Source: Suillus spraguei (lineage: Eukaryota; Basidiomycota; Agaricomycetes; Boletales; Suillaceae). From it: DNA of 64,000 bases. Shown here one piece after another: positions 34,935 through 46,725 of this stretch (position 1 is the first letter of the stretch; the number at the start of each line of letters is the position of its first letter). Where the stretch lies: the NCBI GenBank assembly GCA_016800925.1, contig JABCPU010000182.1, positions 62,001 through 126,000 of the forward strand, given 5' to 3'. The position numbers and the translations under genes were made by a program. Under the pieces are notes generated by a model, which saw only the letters and a list, made by a program, of their open reading frames with translations, did no database searches and had not been told where the DNA came from.

Positions 34935-36024
34935 ATGTCTTACTGTACAATGAACAAGGTCCCAATTCAGGTCAATGGCAGATTTAGGTTGGGAGACATC
35001 TTAGGATTTGGCTCCTATGGTATGCAATATGCTGTCTACATGTACAATCTATATGTTGAAATTGAATTTAACATATACTACTCTAGGTGTTGTGTACTGT
35101 GCACGGAACATTATCAATAATAATGACCTTGCCATCAAGCTTGAGCCTATCATTAACAACACATCCTCTCTAGAGCACAAATATAATATTTTGAAACATC
35201 TTGAAGGAGGAGCTGGGATTCCATGTGCTGTGTGGTTTAGTAGAGAGGGGACATATCATGCTTTAGTTCTCAACCTCCTTGGGCCATCACTGCATGATCT
35301 TTTCCTCATGCACAATTGACAATTCAGCCTTGATACCATCCTGAATTTTGGAGACCAACTAGTAAGTTGGTTTATAGTGGGTCCTGGCACTGGCAGATGC
35401 TAATATATTTCCCAGCTCTCATTTCTGGAGCACATCCACTCACACAACTACGTTCACAGTGATATAAAACCACAAAATGTCCTTGTCGAACATGGAGACT
35501 TAGAGCAAACCATCTTTATTGTTAATTTTGGTATTGCAAAAGAGTACTGGAACACTAATGCCCAAGCCAATATGCCATTTCGCCATGGTGGATGTTTTAC
35601 TGGCACTCCTGTGTTTGCTTCAATCAATAATCACCTAGGAGTTGTACCTGGTCATCATGACGATCTTGAGTCATTTATATACATGTTGATTCACTTCTTG
35701 CATGGCTCCCTTGCATGGTTTACTAGTGACCATGAGAGGCTCCCCTCTTCTTCTATACTGGCACACAAGGTGGACACCACCATTGAAGATTTATACCTTG
35801 GAATTCCTCCTGAAATCACAACCATGCTCATTTATTTGCGCAATCTCGCTTTCTCAGAGGATTCCGACTATGATTATCTTCAATCATTGCTCCATGATGT
35901 TCACTCCACAATACCCACACCAGCTACACGCTTGCTGGATTTCAGTCAGCCTGATCATCCCATTACACCTCCCCCTCCATCCCCAAAAGATCACTTGGTG
36001 GCCAAGGAGGTGCCTCTGTGTTGA
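34935..36024 (+). pseudogene. Casein-kinase-1-like protein, catalytically degenerate
   Basis: Exons 34935-35019, 35087-35361, 35416-36024 in matching phase. The Gly-rich loop (LGDILGFGSYGVVYCARN) and the beta-3 Lys (LAIKLEP) are present, as is the CK1 hallmark LLGPSLHDLF. The catalytic loop is YVHSDIKPQN (HRD changed to HSD, CK1 SDIKPxN-like remainder kept), the metal loop is VNFGIAK (DFG changed to NFG), and DDLESFIYMLIHF is typical of CK1. TGA at 35317-35319 (FLMHN*QFSLD) interrupts the frame where Arg is plausible. Loss of the DFG Asp argues against kinase activity. Fungal genomes often carry dispersed CK1-like copies near transposons; whether this one belongs to an element is unknown. Confidence 0.75.
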
Positions 36025-36328
36025 TCGAAGACAATGCCTCTTCACAGATCAACTTGTCATGTGTGAGTAGTTTGTGTTCATACTTTACACACTTGCTAAC
36101 TCAAGCCTTCAAATTTACGCCCACATAATGGCTGTCCCATACTGTTAGTGACCTAGCCAGGTGCTAAGGAACTTGAGTGGTGTCTGCAATGGGCACTCTA
36201 TAAAGAGCGGCAGCCCATGCATATCGGTTGCCTAGCATGGAGTGTGCTAGTTGTGTCAGGTTGGAGGTGGGCGTGATGCGCTGTCTCACAACCACGTCTC
36301 AGTGATGGGTTCTACAATGACAAATAGT
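36025..36328. other. Unassigned spacer
   Basis: No gene or repeat recognised between the kinase-like gene and element B. It does not match the right flank of element B. Confidence 0.4.
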
Positions 36329-36812
36329 GTTATGAACTGGGATGGTGTCACCAGCGGCAGTGAAAAGACACAGACGGTCTGCTGGGAAGTTCTACAATGT
36401 CCAGAAGAGGACAAGGTAACAGTACAAGGAACGCGTTCCGAGTACTATCAAGGGTTCAGCCTCAAAGACAAGTCTAAGAGGTTCTGCGAGAATAGAGACT
36501 AAGGCTAAGGAGTGCTTAGACTTAGAGATGATTCAAGATGACTTAGGTTGGAGACCTAAGCGAAGGATGTTCCAGGTAAAACCTAGTAAGATTAAAGTAA
36601 AGTATACAATCAGAATACAACGTGCTTAAATAGGTTGATATGTGCGCACAGACCAAGAGAGACGTGAAAATGTAAGTGCATATCCAAAGAAGGAAGGCAA
36701 CTATAGTACAGATGCGTTGAGCATATAAGTCAGAGTCACATTATGTAATATACAAGTAAAGAAAACAAAGAGAACAAAGAGAGAATGAATAGGGGCATGT
36801 ACAACTGTAACA
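36329..36812 (-). repeat. LTR1, 3' LTR of element B
   Basis: 484 bp, TG...CA; nearly identical to 45004-45489, implying relatively recent insertion compared with element H. Confidence 0.93.
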
Positions 36813-36845
36813 TTACCCCCTTGTTACATGGAAAGTCACCGACTT

Positions 36846-38401
36846 TCATATATCGCTATTAGCGTCATAGACGGGATCATAGTCGTCATAGTTAGCGATG
36901 TCTTCATCAGCAGCACTTCCCCCTAGCATATAAGCCGCTTCTTCTTCTGCTATAGTCCTCACTCGTCGACCTGCCTTTCTTCGTCGATGATTAAGAAGAT
37001 ACTACTCCCACCTACGAAGTGCATCATAAAATCCGTTGTCCTTCCAAGTAAGCGTAAATGGGGGATCTCCAAGACGCTGAGGGCAGTAGATAGATAGATG
37101 GGTAGGGGCGTGTCGCAGACAAATTTGGCACTGGTATTTGGGGCAATTCTTTTGCTGATGTCCTATGATGCCGCAGAATCAACATTTCATATTTTCATCA
37201 GTGTTGGAGATAGACATGCATAATGGCGATGGCGAAATAATGGGTTTGGGACTAACGGATCTGGCGCGCTTCTTTCCCTTCCGTTGCGCCATACGACTTA
37301 AAGTGAAGGCATTGTCGCGTCTGAGCTGCGCCTGCTGTTTAGTGGTAAGAGTGTATGCTGACGTTGGGAGGTCAGGAGTAGTTGCTCGTTCAGCAACCGT
37401 GAGGAGTTCGTCAGAGGAGGAAGGGGACGTCATGCCGAAGTCCTTTACTAAGACTGGCAAAACAGGGTCCATTGGACCAAATGATGCTGGGATGGACATG
37501 GGAGGATGAATATGGAGGTCGTGAAGTCGAGGACCGAGTGCCACCAACTCAGTGACAGGAACTCCTAATATTTTTGCAGCTTCACACTGCTCGTCCATAC
37601 AAGGTTTGTACAACCATGCAGGGTGATCGTGGAAAACTATGACAGGGGCGATGAGGTTGGTCGTTCAATGGGGGATGGAGTTCATGGGGAAGCGAGGTTC
37701 ATTTGAGTTTGCTGCAGATCAATGATAGCTTCTTCGACTAAATTTCTGGCTGTTCTTGTTTCAGCAACTGATTGCTGGATAGTTTCGACGACTGCATTGG
37801 TGAGCTGTCCAATCTCCTGGACAGCAGTATATAAGCCAGCAAAGGCATCAATATTAGAATAAATGCGCGAAGGAGGGGGTGAAGGGACTGGAAGTGAATC
37901 CATATCTCTTTGCAGAGAGGGAGGTCGAGCAACACCTGCTCGGCATTCGGCCACGATGTGAATAGCTTCTTCAACATTGCTCTTAAAAGAACGGGGAAGT
38001 AACAGCATAGCGTAAGAACGAATGCATTTCTGTAGATGTAAGATGCGCTGGAGATACGTGATTTCTGTAGTTTCATTGATGTTAGTTTCGATGAGGGTGG
38101 CGGTGCAGATGATGTTGACGAGAAGTAAAGCAGGGAAGGTGCCTCTTTCAGTAAGAATTCTTTTGATTTCAAGAGCATGTCCTTCGCATAGAAGGGCGGC
38201 TTCAATGTAGGAAGTGTTGTCAATTTCAGTGGTAAGAGTTCCATAGTTTTCTGTGTCGGAGTCGAAGTCATTGTTGGCAACAGTGACAGGGGTGATGTAT
38301 GCAGTAGGGAAAGACATTTGGAGTGGTGTTAGTTGATCAAGTGCTTGTGTGGTTTGATTGACTGAAGAATAATCAGATGGAGTGCCACTTCTTATAAGCA
38401 T
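36846..38401 (-). pseudogene. ORF3 of element B
   Basis: Same design as in A. The first ATG (38401) overlaps the pol stop (38373-38375) by 29 nt; MSFPTAYITPV starts at 38317. The N-terminal helical part is very similar to A, but the middle and C-terminus have diverged. Stops: TGA at 37682-37684 (LASP*TPSPIER, A has CGA), a frame change near 37615, loss of a knuckle cysteine region at 37179-37181 (MKC*), and TAG at ~37012. The reading through YCPQRLGDPPFTLTWKD proves that the TGA after YCPQ in A and C is an Arg codon in origin. Confidence 0.72.
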
Positions 38402-41400
38402 TCAGGATTTGAGTGGAGTTCTTCAAGTTCTTTTCTGGGAGCCACTCGTTATCTCCCAATGAATATCCTTTCCAGGAAACAAGATAGCGTCAGCGAATGC
38501 CAGTTCCTTTGTGGGAAAGAATTGCTTCTACTTTGTATTCTTCTTCTTCTTCAATAATATCAGGTGGTGGTTCAGGGAAGTTCGGGCCGTGTATGTCTGT
38601 TTCACTATAGGACGATAAGACGGAAGCATGGAAAGTGGGATGAATTTTCCATTGTGGAGGGAGTTTGAGTGTAAATGTGATGGGTGATAAGACATTGATG
38701 ATCAGGAAAAGTCCATATCGTTTTGGTGCAAGTTTCCGCGATGGGAGTTTGAGTCTAAGATTAGCAGCAGATAGCCAGACCTTATCTCCAATCTTCCATG
38801 GGGTGTACTTCTCTCCTCGGGATCGTTTGGCCATTGTTTGCATCACAAGGTTATGGCAGGCGATTGCTTCTTCTCTTATCTTCTGCAGGGATTGTACTCG
38901 ATCTTCTGCTGTGGGGACAGATGAGTCAGGGATCAGGTGAGGGATAGCGCGTGGTTCATATCCCATCATCAGATAGAAAGGTGATGCATTCCTTGCATCG
39001 TGTTTTCGATGGTTGTGGACAAATTCGGCGATTGGTAAGTGTTCTACCCAATCTTCAGGGTTATTGCGGCAATAGATGCACAGGTACGTTTCTAGCTCTT
39101 GATTGAGCCTCTCAGTTTGACCATCAGTCTGAGGGTGATAAGCCGTAGATGGGGCGATGACGTAGTCAAGAAGTTGGGCAAGCTCCTTGGAGAAGCGAGA
39201 TAGGAATTGCGGGCCTCGATTCAATATGACTTTGTCATGGAGTCCAAATCGATGATAGACGTGTTTCAAGAATAGTTTGGCAATGCCTTCGGAAGTGATG
39301 ATTTTCAGACAAGGGATAATAATTACCCCTTCCATAAGGCCATGGTCTACCACGACCATGATACTGTCAAAGCCTCCAGAGAGGGGGAGGTCAGTGATAA
39401 GGTCGACAGAGACCTGAGAAAAAGGTCGAGTTGCAGAGGAGGGAATAGGGGTAAGCGGAGGTCGAACAGGATGAGTATCCGCTTTCATTTGCTGACAAAG
39501 GGTGCAACCCTCGACATATTTCCAAATATAAGAGCCCATAGTGGGCCACCAGGCTTCTCATTTGACAAGTTCTTCAGTTTTGAATCTACCGGGATGTCCC
39601 GCAGTAGGATGATCATGATATCTTTTCAGGAGACCGGGATGATGTGCCGGGGGAATGTAAGCACGATTCTTAAAGTAGAGGATGTTCTCCTCAATCTTCC
39701 AGTCAGAGAGTGCCGACTTTATAGGGGGAAGGCACACACCATCTAGAGCGTCGGATGCTGTTTTGAAGACAGGGTCGTTGAGAGGGTCGGAGGAGGACAA
39801 GACATCCTTTAGGTCGGTGTCAATAAGATGAACAAATAGAGCATCAGGGAGGAGAGTCTGGTCCTCATTATCGTCTTTACCAGAATTGTAGTCGGGCCGG
39901 CGAGATAGTGCATCAGGTACCACTAATTTGGTACCTGCAACATGATGCAGTTCAATGTTGTAAATAGACAAAATCAGTTGCCAACGTGCTTGGCGACGGG
40001 TAAGCTTCTGTGCACTTCTAAAGTACAGAAGATTCTTGTGGTCAGTGAATCTAGGACGGGGTGAGGGTTTCCTTCAAGATAATGATGCCATTTATTCAAT
40101 GCCCGGATCATGGCAAGGAGTTTCCGATCAAAGATCTGGTAATTGCGTTCTGCGGGGTTCAAAGACTGGGAGAGGTATGTGCATGAGTGATAAACACCAT
40201 TTTCATCGGTCTGCAAGAGAACTCTGCCAGTTGCTACAAGCGAAGCATCAGTAGCAATAGCAAATTGTCAGGAAGGATCAGGGTTACGAAGTACCGGTTG
40301 GGATGTAAAGCGTCGTTTCAGTTCTTCGAAGGTGTCCATACATTCAGTTGACCAATCAAAGGCCTTATCTTTCTTTGTTAATTCGATAAGGGGTCGGGCG
40401 ATGTCAGAGTAGTGGGAAATGAATGTACGGTAGAAGTTGCAAAAACCGAGGAATGACCGAACATCTTTTACAGATTTTGGAACTGGCCATTCGGCGATTC
40501 CCTTGGTCTTGGCGGTGTCCATAGCAACTTGTCTGGGGCGGATTATCATTCTGAGGTATTCCACTTCTTCTGCATCAAAGGTGCATTTCTCCAGTTTCAG
40601 GAACAGATGTTCTTTTCGTATCTTCATTAAAACCTGTCAGGTTCGTTCGCAATGCTCTGCCATTGTTGTAGAGAAAATCAGGATATTGTCCATGTAGATA
40701 ACCATCCATCCTTCATTGATTTCCTGTTGGAAGGTATGATTCATATACATGTACGCTTGGAAAGTTGCTGGGGAATTACAGAGGCCAAAGAACATGACAT
40801 TCGGTTCAAAGAGGCCAAATTCTGTGGTAAATGCTGCTTTCCAACGATCATCGGGATGGATGCGAATATTATTATAACCAGACCGGATATCCATTTTCGT
40901 AAAGAACTGTGCGTTATGAAGGCGTGTGACGAGGGAAATAGGAAGTGGGAGCGGGTAAGCGTTCTTGACTGTCCAATCATTGATGTAGCGATAATCTTGA
41001 CAGGGACGCAATTCTCCACTCTTCTTTCCTACAAAGAAAAAGCCACTGGCTTGGGGTGACTTCGATTCTGAGATGAAACCCTTTGCAACGTTTTCATCGA
41101 TAAATGTTTTGATGGCAGCGCATTCTTTTTCCGACAGTGGGTAAACCTTAGACGTGTGGGGAATAAAACCTGGTTTAGTATTGATCCAATGATCAATACC
41201 AGGGCGTTCAGGGGGTAGTTTGTTCAGTCCGTCTTTAGCAAAGACGTCCACAAAGTCGTGCAAATACTCTGGGACCAATTCTTCAAAGGATTTCTTTTTC
41301 TTCTCCTTCTCATCTGTAGCGAATTCCTGGGCTTTGTTGCTGTATTTTGGAGGAGGAAGGGAGATTGTGGAGTAGTTAGGGAGTTGTTCGAGTCGGGAAG

Positions 41401-42426
41401 TTCCATCACATGTGAGGGGTGTATCCATGGATACTTCTTTGATGATTCTCATGCTAACTCCATCCGTGTCATATTCCACAAGGAATTCTCCTTCTCCAAG
41501 CTCGTAAGAGGACATTTCATGTACTTCTGGCGCATGCCAGATGTCTTGCATGGTGTTGAACTGGTCATCATCCTCTGTTGGGATTAATGATGGTATGGAT
41601 TCTTTAGTAATGTCTTCAGACATTGGTTCTTTTTCGTTGGGGATTTCTTCAAGTGAAGCTGAAGGAGTATTTTGAAGAGTTTTTGGAGGAACATAGAACT
41701 TGGACAGTTTTGGTACATTCGTATCCCATCCCAGGATGTCTTCTTTTGCTTTTCTTTTTCCATACTTTTGTTCTTCTATTGGTCGTTGCTCAATAGGTTC
41801 TGGTCCAGCCCGATACTCGGGCTCAGATTCGTTCTTGCGCTTCTCTACGTGGGGAATCAGTGATACTGCTCACGGCAGTTGTACACAGGGGGTGGAGTTT
41901 GTAGTATGTGGCATTCATACTTCAGGTTCCAGGTCTTTTGGAACGTCAATGTTAATAGGGGAGGTGATGAGGGGTCTCGGAAGTTGTCATATACCGTACA
42001 TTCAGGTCTGATCCATGGACATCTGGACACCCAATCAACATCCATCCATATCTAATCCATATCCATATCCGACTCAGTCCATCCATCCGATCTGATCCAC
42101 TCATCCGATCCATGTCCATATCCGATCCGTGTCCATATCTGATCCGTGTTCATATCCGATCCATGTCCATATCCGATCCGTGTCCATATCCGATCCATGC
42201 TCATATCCGAAACTATTCCCGCGCACCTGCGCGTTACTCCTTTTAGGTTAATACCTGTGTCCGGCTTTCGGTTATCTCTGCACCTCTGGCTTTCGGTTAT
42301 CTTGACTTCCGTCTTGATAAGATATTTCGTACAAGTCTTATTTCCGAGTTCATAGCCTTGTGTTCCGCAATGCCTCAAACATAGCCTCGGACTATCCTTG
42401 CTTGCCTTCCAGCATGCTACCTACAG

Positions 42427-42434
42427 TATATAAA
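42427..42434 (+). promoter_or_regulatory. TATA box in LTR2 (copy in element B)
   Basis: TATATAAA, also at 57494 and 59469 in the other two full LTR2 copies; it sets the U3/R side of the LTR and the + orientation. Confidence 0.6.
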
Positions 42435-42819
42435 CTTGTAGTACAACTCCTGCAGACCTTAGTCTGATTCATTGTTCCTACTTCTGTATATTCCTTTGAC
42501 TACTCTGTATCCTGTTATCATGTCTATATAACTCCGTCTCCGTTCTTGCACTTGGGCTCCGGCCCTTGTAAGCTTCCAACTCAGGCCTAAGGGATTACTC
42601 CCTAGGCCGGAGCTTTGATCCTATGTCCTATAATCTGTTCGGACTTCGTCCATCTCTTTCTATCATCTGTTTCACCTCCGACTCTACCTTTGGTAGTCTT
42701 ATACTGTCTGTTTCTATTCCGGACCTTGTCCGGAGTAGTCTATACTATCTCTACACCATATCCGGACCTACTCCTCTCTAGTAGCCAACACTTCCTCTAA
42801 GATCCACAGAGCTACGCTC

Positions 42820-43040
42820 ATCCGATCATCCGATCATCCGCTCCTCCGCTCCTCCAATCATCCGCTCCTCCGCTCCTCCGCTCCTCCGCTCCTCCGCTCC
42901 TCCGATCATCCGCTCCTCCGCTCCTCTGCTCCTCTGCTCCTCCAATCATCTGCTCCTCCGCTCCTCCGATCATCCGCTCCTCCGCTCCTCCACTCCTCCG
43001 ATCATCTGCTCCTCCGCTCCTCCGCTCCTCCGCTCCTCCG
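42820..43040 (+). repeat. 8-bp tandem array (ctcctccg / atcatccg)
   Basis: About 27 units, mostly ctcctccg mixed with atcatccg variants. The homologous array is ~100 bp in the 57051 copy and ~480 bp in the 58540 copy. Confidence 0.88.
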
Positions 43041-44037
43041 AGCTCCGGACCTTCGGACCCCTAGTCCTTCGGATACATCCTATCCTATCCTCTGACATCT
43101 ATGGATCATCTTTCCCTCCGGAGCTCTGCTCCTATCCTGCCCTGGACTTTGTCCAGCGGTCCATCCTTCATCCGTTCTACTTGGAACTTGTTCCAGTAGT
43201 GTTACCATTACTCCCTACCTTCCGGAAATAGTTCCGGCGCATTCCCGCGCTCATCCGGAAGTCCATCGGAGCTCTGTCGAGCTATCCTGCCTTAGAGTTC
43301 GCCCGGACCCTCCATCCGGACTCCACCAGAACTCTCCCTTGGACTTCATCCGAAATTAAGGGCACATACTCGGGTAAGGGGCACAGCGTACGAGCTGAGG
43401 CCAAGCCCCTTTGACTTACAACCCTCCGGTACAACCCCATGTAAGACCAGGACTTCTTGCTAATCTCCGGTTTTGCATGGTCGTAACAGAAGTTGTGAAT
43501 TTTGCCATTTCTTGGGATGACAATGGAACGCCGGGGGTAGCCTGTTCTTCTTCTGATCGGTATCTAAGTCGATTTCAATTTCGTCAGATTTTGTCGTTCG
43601 AGGGAGGGCGAGTGTTTCGGCGGTCCAATCTATACTTGGGTGCATAGCATGTAACCATGGAATTCCCAGAAGAATTTGATCTCTTTGTCCTAGTTTAGTG
43701 ATATTGAACTTTCCATACATGGTTCGTTCGTCAATTTTGACCACTAGGAGACAGTAGTGTGTGATCGGCCCTCCTTTGATAAGAGTTCCATCTGCTGTGG
43801 TGACCCAAAATGGTGTCTTCAGTTTTCGTCGTGTGATTTGATGGAGTTTCACAAACTCCTCAGAAATAAATGTTCCTGCTGCGCCGGAATCGATAACAGC
43901 GGTAGTGTCGACAGATTTTAAGCAGGTACACGAGTGAAGAGTGATAGGGATGCGAAGTTCTTTTCTTTCACCTACAGCACGTACAAGCCTGAGTAATACA
44001 TTGGGAGAAACATACGTTGAATCCTTGTTTCTCCAGT

Positions 44038-44868
44038 TTAAAAATCCTCTATAATCTGTCTTACGGTTTCTTCATCTTCTTCATCTTTGACTTTGGTTTG
44101 TTGGAGCGGAGTCTTCTTCTTTCTTTCAGGACAGTTATGAATACAGTGTCCAGTTTTCTTGCATCCGAAGCATTGTCCTTTTTTCATACATTTGGATCTC
44201 TCCATATCGGAGATTCAATCTACGACCATTGCATTTGAATCACGACTGGGTGTGTAACGCGCATTTCCATAGTTCTTCTTCTTCTGCAGAGCATGATGTG
44301 CTCGTAACGCTAGAAGGCGATGATGGGAGTTATCAATGGAAACGCATTGCAATACAACATTGCGGAATATCTCTGAGACATCTCCTGGTGCGAAGAGCTT
44401 GGTTAGGATACCTAGGTTGAGGCCATCTTGGAAGAATTGAATCTTTGTTGCATCGTCGGTGATGTGGGCTTTGGCTGCAAGTGCCTCGAAGTCAGCGATA
44501 TAGGTATGGAGGTCACCGCTCCCTTGTTTGAGATCCCTGAGCTTTGTTAATGCAGTCCCTCTGGTATCCACTGGTTTGAAAGCTTCGTTGAAGCTTTTCA
44601 TGAAATCCTTCAATGTCCTGCAACCAACTTTTTGTCCAGAGGAGTCGGTTGACTGGGCATAAGCAAGGAATTGTTCTTTCCAAGATTTGGCGTTCTTCTC
44701 AGTCATGAAGGATGTAATGAAAATGATTTTCTGCTTATCGGTGGTGTAAAGCTTTTTATTGATGTCGAAGCACAGATTACATGATTAGATGAATTCCAGA
44801 GAGTTGTCACAATCTCCGTCAAAACCAGTTGGGAGACCGACTTTGTATTCAAATTCTTTGGTGGTCAT
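44038..44868 (-). pseudogene. Gag of element B
   Basis: Starts MTTKEFEYKVGLPTGF at 44868. Conserved KSWKEQFLAYAQS, DFMKSFNEAFKP and FQDGLNLGILTKLF, knuckle CFGCKKTGHCIHNC, end RQIIEDF. Stops in frame near 44783 (EFI*SC) and 44215-44217 (MVVD*IS, TGA). Pol follows in another frame. A leader of ~135 nt separates the start from the 5' LTR. Confidence 0.85.
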
Positions 44869-45003
44869 GATGGTAATTCATCTGATGAGTTATACTTTCT
44901 CGGTGCCTACACGCGTGGTCTTGCTGTCCGTTAGGGCTTTATCAGGTTTCAGGGTTCGGGGTCAAAGACTGGATAGTCGACGATCAGGTGGACTTTAATC
45001 TTT

Positions 45004-45489
45004 TGTTACAAACTGGGATGGCGTCACCAGCGGCAGTGAAAAGACACAGACGGTCTGCTGGGAAGTTCTACAATGTCCAGAAGAGGACAAGGTAACAGTA
45101 CAAGGAACACGTTCCGAGTACTATCAAGGGTTCAGCCTCAAAGACAAGTCTAAGAGGTTCTTACGAGAATAGAGACTAAGGCTAAGGAGTGCTTAGACTT
45201 AGAGATGATTCAAGACGACTTAGGTTGGAGACCTAAGCAAAGGATGTTCCAGGTAAAACCCAGTAAGATTAAAGTAAAGTATACAATCAGAATACAACGT
45301 GCTTAAATAGGTTGATATGTGCGCACAGACCAAGAGAGACGTGAAAATGTAAGTGCATATCCAAAGAAGGAAGGCAACTATAGTACAGATGCGTTGAGCA
45401 TATAAGTCAGAGTCACATTATGTAATATACAAGTAAAGAAAACAAAGAGAACAAAGAGAGAATGAATAGGGGCACGTACAACTGTAACA
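45004..45489 (-). repeat. LTR1, 5' LTR of element B
   Basis: 486 bp; on the right it is joined directly to gag-type sequence of another gypsy element at a zinc-knuckle codon (CGRPGH). Confidence 0.93.
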
Positions 45490-46560
45490 GTGACCAGGTC
45501 TGCCGCAGAACATACAGAGCCTTTTGTCGATACGCCTCTGACGCTCCTGGGTGGTTAGCTTTCCATCTGCACCAACAATGCTAGGAAGATCCGAAGCTTT
45601 CGGGGAAAAGGAGGTTGTGGAGGATGTGGGCTTATTGAATTTGGGCGTATCGGATCCGGACAAGTTGGAGTTCATCAAGTCAGATGTTGACTTCCTGGGA
45701 GGATTGGAAGAGGTGGTTTTACCCTCTCGGGGGACTTCGCCCCTCTGCTCCCAGTAATGGGCGTCGATGGTCTGGGCGAGAGTCTTGAACTCCAAAAAGG
45801 TAGTGGGTTTACCCATGCGACTAATCTCATCCTTGATTTGGGCCGCAAGTCCATTGTAGAATTGGCGTCGTAGGGCTCTGTCTCCCCATTCGTGTACTTG
45901 GGAGGCAAGTCACTGGAATTCTACAATGTACTTGTTGATGCGCTGTCCGTCACGCATGTGGAGTTGTTCTAACTGCATTTCTGCATCTCCGGAGGGATTG
46001 TGAGGTCCGAAGTTGGCTTGGAGCTCGAGCATGAACTCGGAGTAGTCATCCATCCAGTCTGGACAGTTGCTATATCCATCCAAAAGGAGATCCGGTTCAA
46101 ACCACTCAAGAGCCATACCCTTAAGGTAGGATTGGGCGAAATTGACTTTAGCGCATCCAGAATGGAAAGTGTTAGGTTTGCTCTGGAAGTTGAGCTCACA
46201 TTGGACGAAGAATGCTCGGAGCTTGCGAGGTTTGGATCCATCGAAGGTATCCGGCTCATGGATTTTGACTTTGCTATCATCCGAGATGGGGGTACGATGG
46301 CTACTGCGAGCGAGGTGATTAATGGCTACAGATAGTTGGGCTAGGACCCGGACCTGAGGGCTCAGATAGATTTCTTCTTCATCATCCGGATCCTCATTGT
46401 CCGGATCATCACCTTCATCATCCGGTGGGTTACCGCGCAGCTCATCATCAAAGCAAATGGTCGGGCATGAATTGGAGGCTGGGTCATCCAGGTTCTGAGT
46501 TGGTGTTACTGGATCCGGTCTGGCTTGATGGGCAGAAATACTTTGACCTATGTCACTCAT
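45490..46560 (-). pseudogene. Gag of a second gypsy family (LTR2 family)
   Basis: Starts MSDIGQSISAHQARPDP (46560). An acidic stretch (DDEGDDPDNEDPDDEEE) is followed by the Ty3-type gag domain (FDGSKPRKLRAFFVQCELNF, YLKGMALEWFEP, FGPHNPSGDAE) and the start of a knuckle LCMFCGRPGH, where element B begins. TGA at 45910-45912 (EFQ*LASQVHEWG) interrupts it at an expected Arg. The rest of this element (pol) is absent. Its leader and a 5' LTR2b lie immediately upstream, which ties LTR2-type LTRs to this gag. Confidence 0.82.
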
Positions 46561-46725
46561 GCTTGCACAGCATTGAGAGAAACTGGTGAATTTTTGGACA
46601 ATGGGTGTGGGATCTCATTGGATTGGACCAAGTCCAGCTCCTCGGAGAGTGTTCTGAGTTTTACGGGGAGGCATGATATGGAATGGTTTAGAAAGTTACT
46701 CGGAAAGGTTTGAGTTCGAATATAC

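Larger units (their letters stand above)
41985..43488 (+). mobile_element. Solo LTR2 inserted in element B
   Basis: Starts TGTCATATACCGTACATTC and ends GCATGGTCGTAACA; target duplication GAAGT on both sides (41980-41984 and 43489-43493). Comparison with element A at 19780-19800 shows the uninterrupted site. Contents: 17-bp tandem repeats of ccatatccgatccgtgt type (~42110-42215), a TATA box (42427-42434), and an 8-bp ctcctccg array (~42820-43040). 1504 bp. Confidence 0.93.
38373..44037 (-). pseudogene. Pol of element B, interrupted by LTR2
   Basis: Retropepsin (AVIDSGAAGTFISEEF) and linker lie right of the LTR2 insertion; RT, RNase H, integrase and chromodomain lie left. The RT active site is YMDN instead of YMDD (40676-40690 region), which should abolish polymerisation. 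Integrase keeps the HHCC finger, core Asp/Glu motifs and QTDGQTERLNQ. Stops at Arg positions: 39558-39560 (VK*EAWW; A has CGA, C has CGG), 40637-40639, and 38490-38492 before the chromodomain. A three-codon duplication (AYMYMN) is seen near 40745. Confidence 0.88.
36329..45489 (-). mobile_element. Ty3/gypsy chromovirus-type retrotransposon, copy B, both LTRs present
   Basis: LTRs at 36329-36812 and 45004-45489 enclose ORF3, pol and gag on the minus strand, with an LTR2 inserted at 41985-43488. Without that insertion it is ~7.65 kb. The flanks differ (aatag on the left, gtgac on the right), so there is no target duplication; the right side abuts the gag of another gypsy element. Multiple stops make it non-functional. 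Confidence 0.93.

Noticed and set aside
42820..43040. Regular short repeats that could suggest a CRISPR array
   Set aside because: Contiguous 8-bp units without spacers, in a eukaryotic LTR; no Cas genes.
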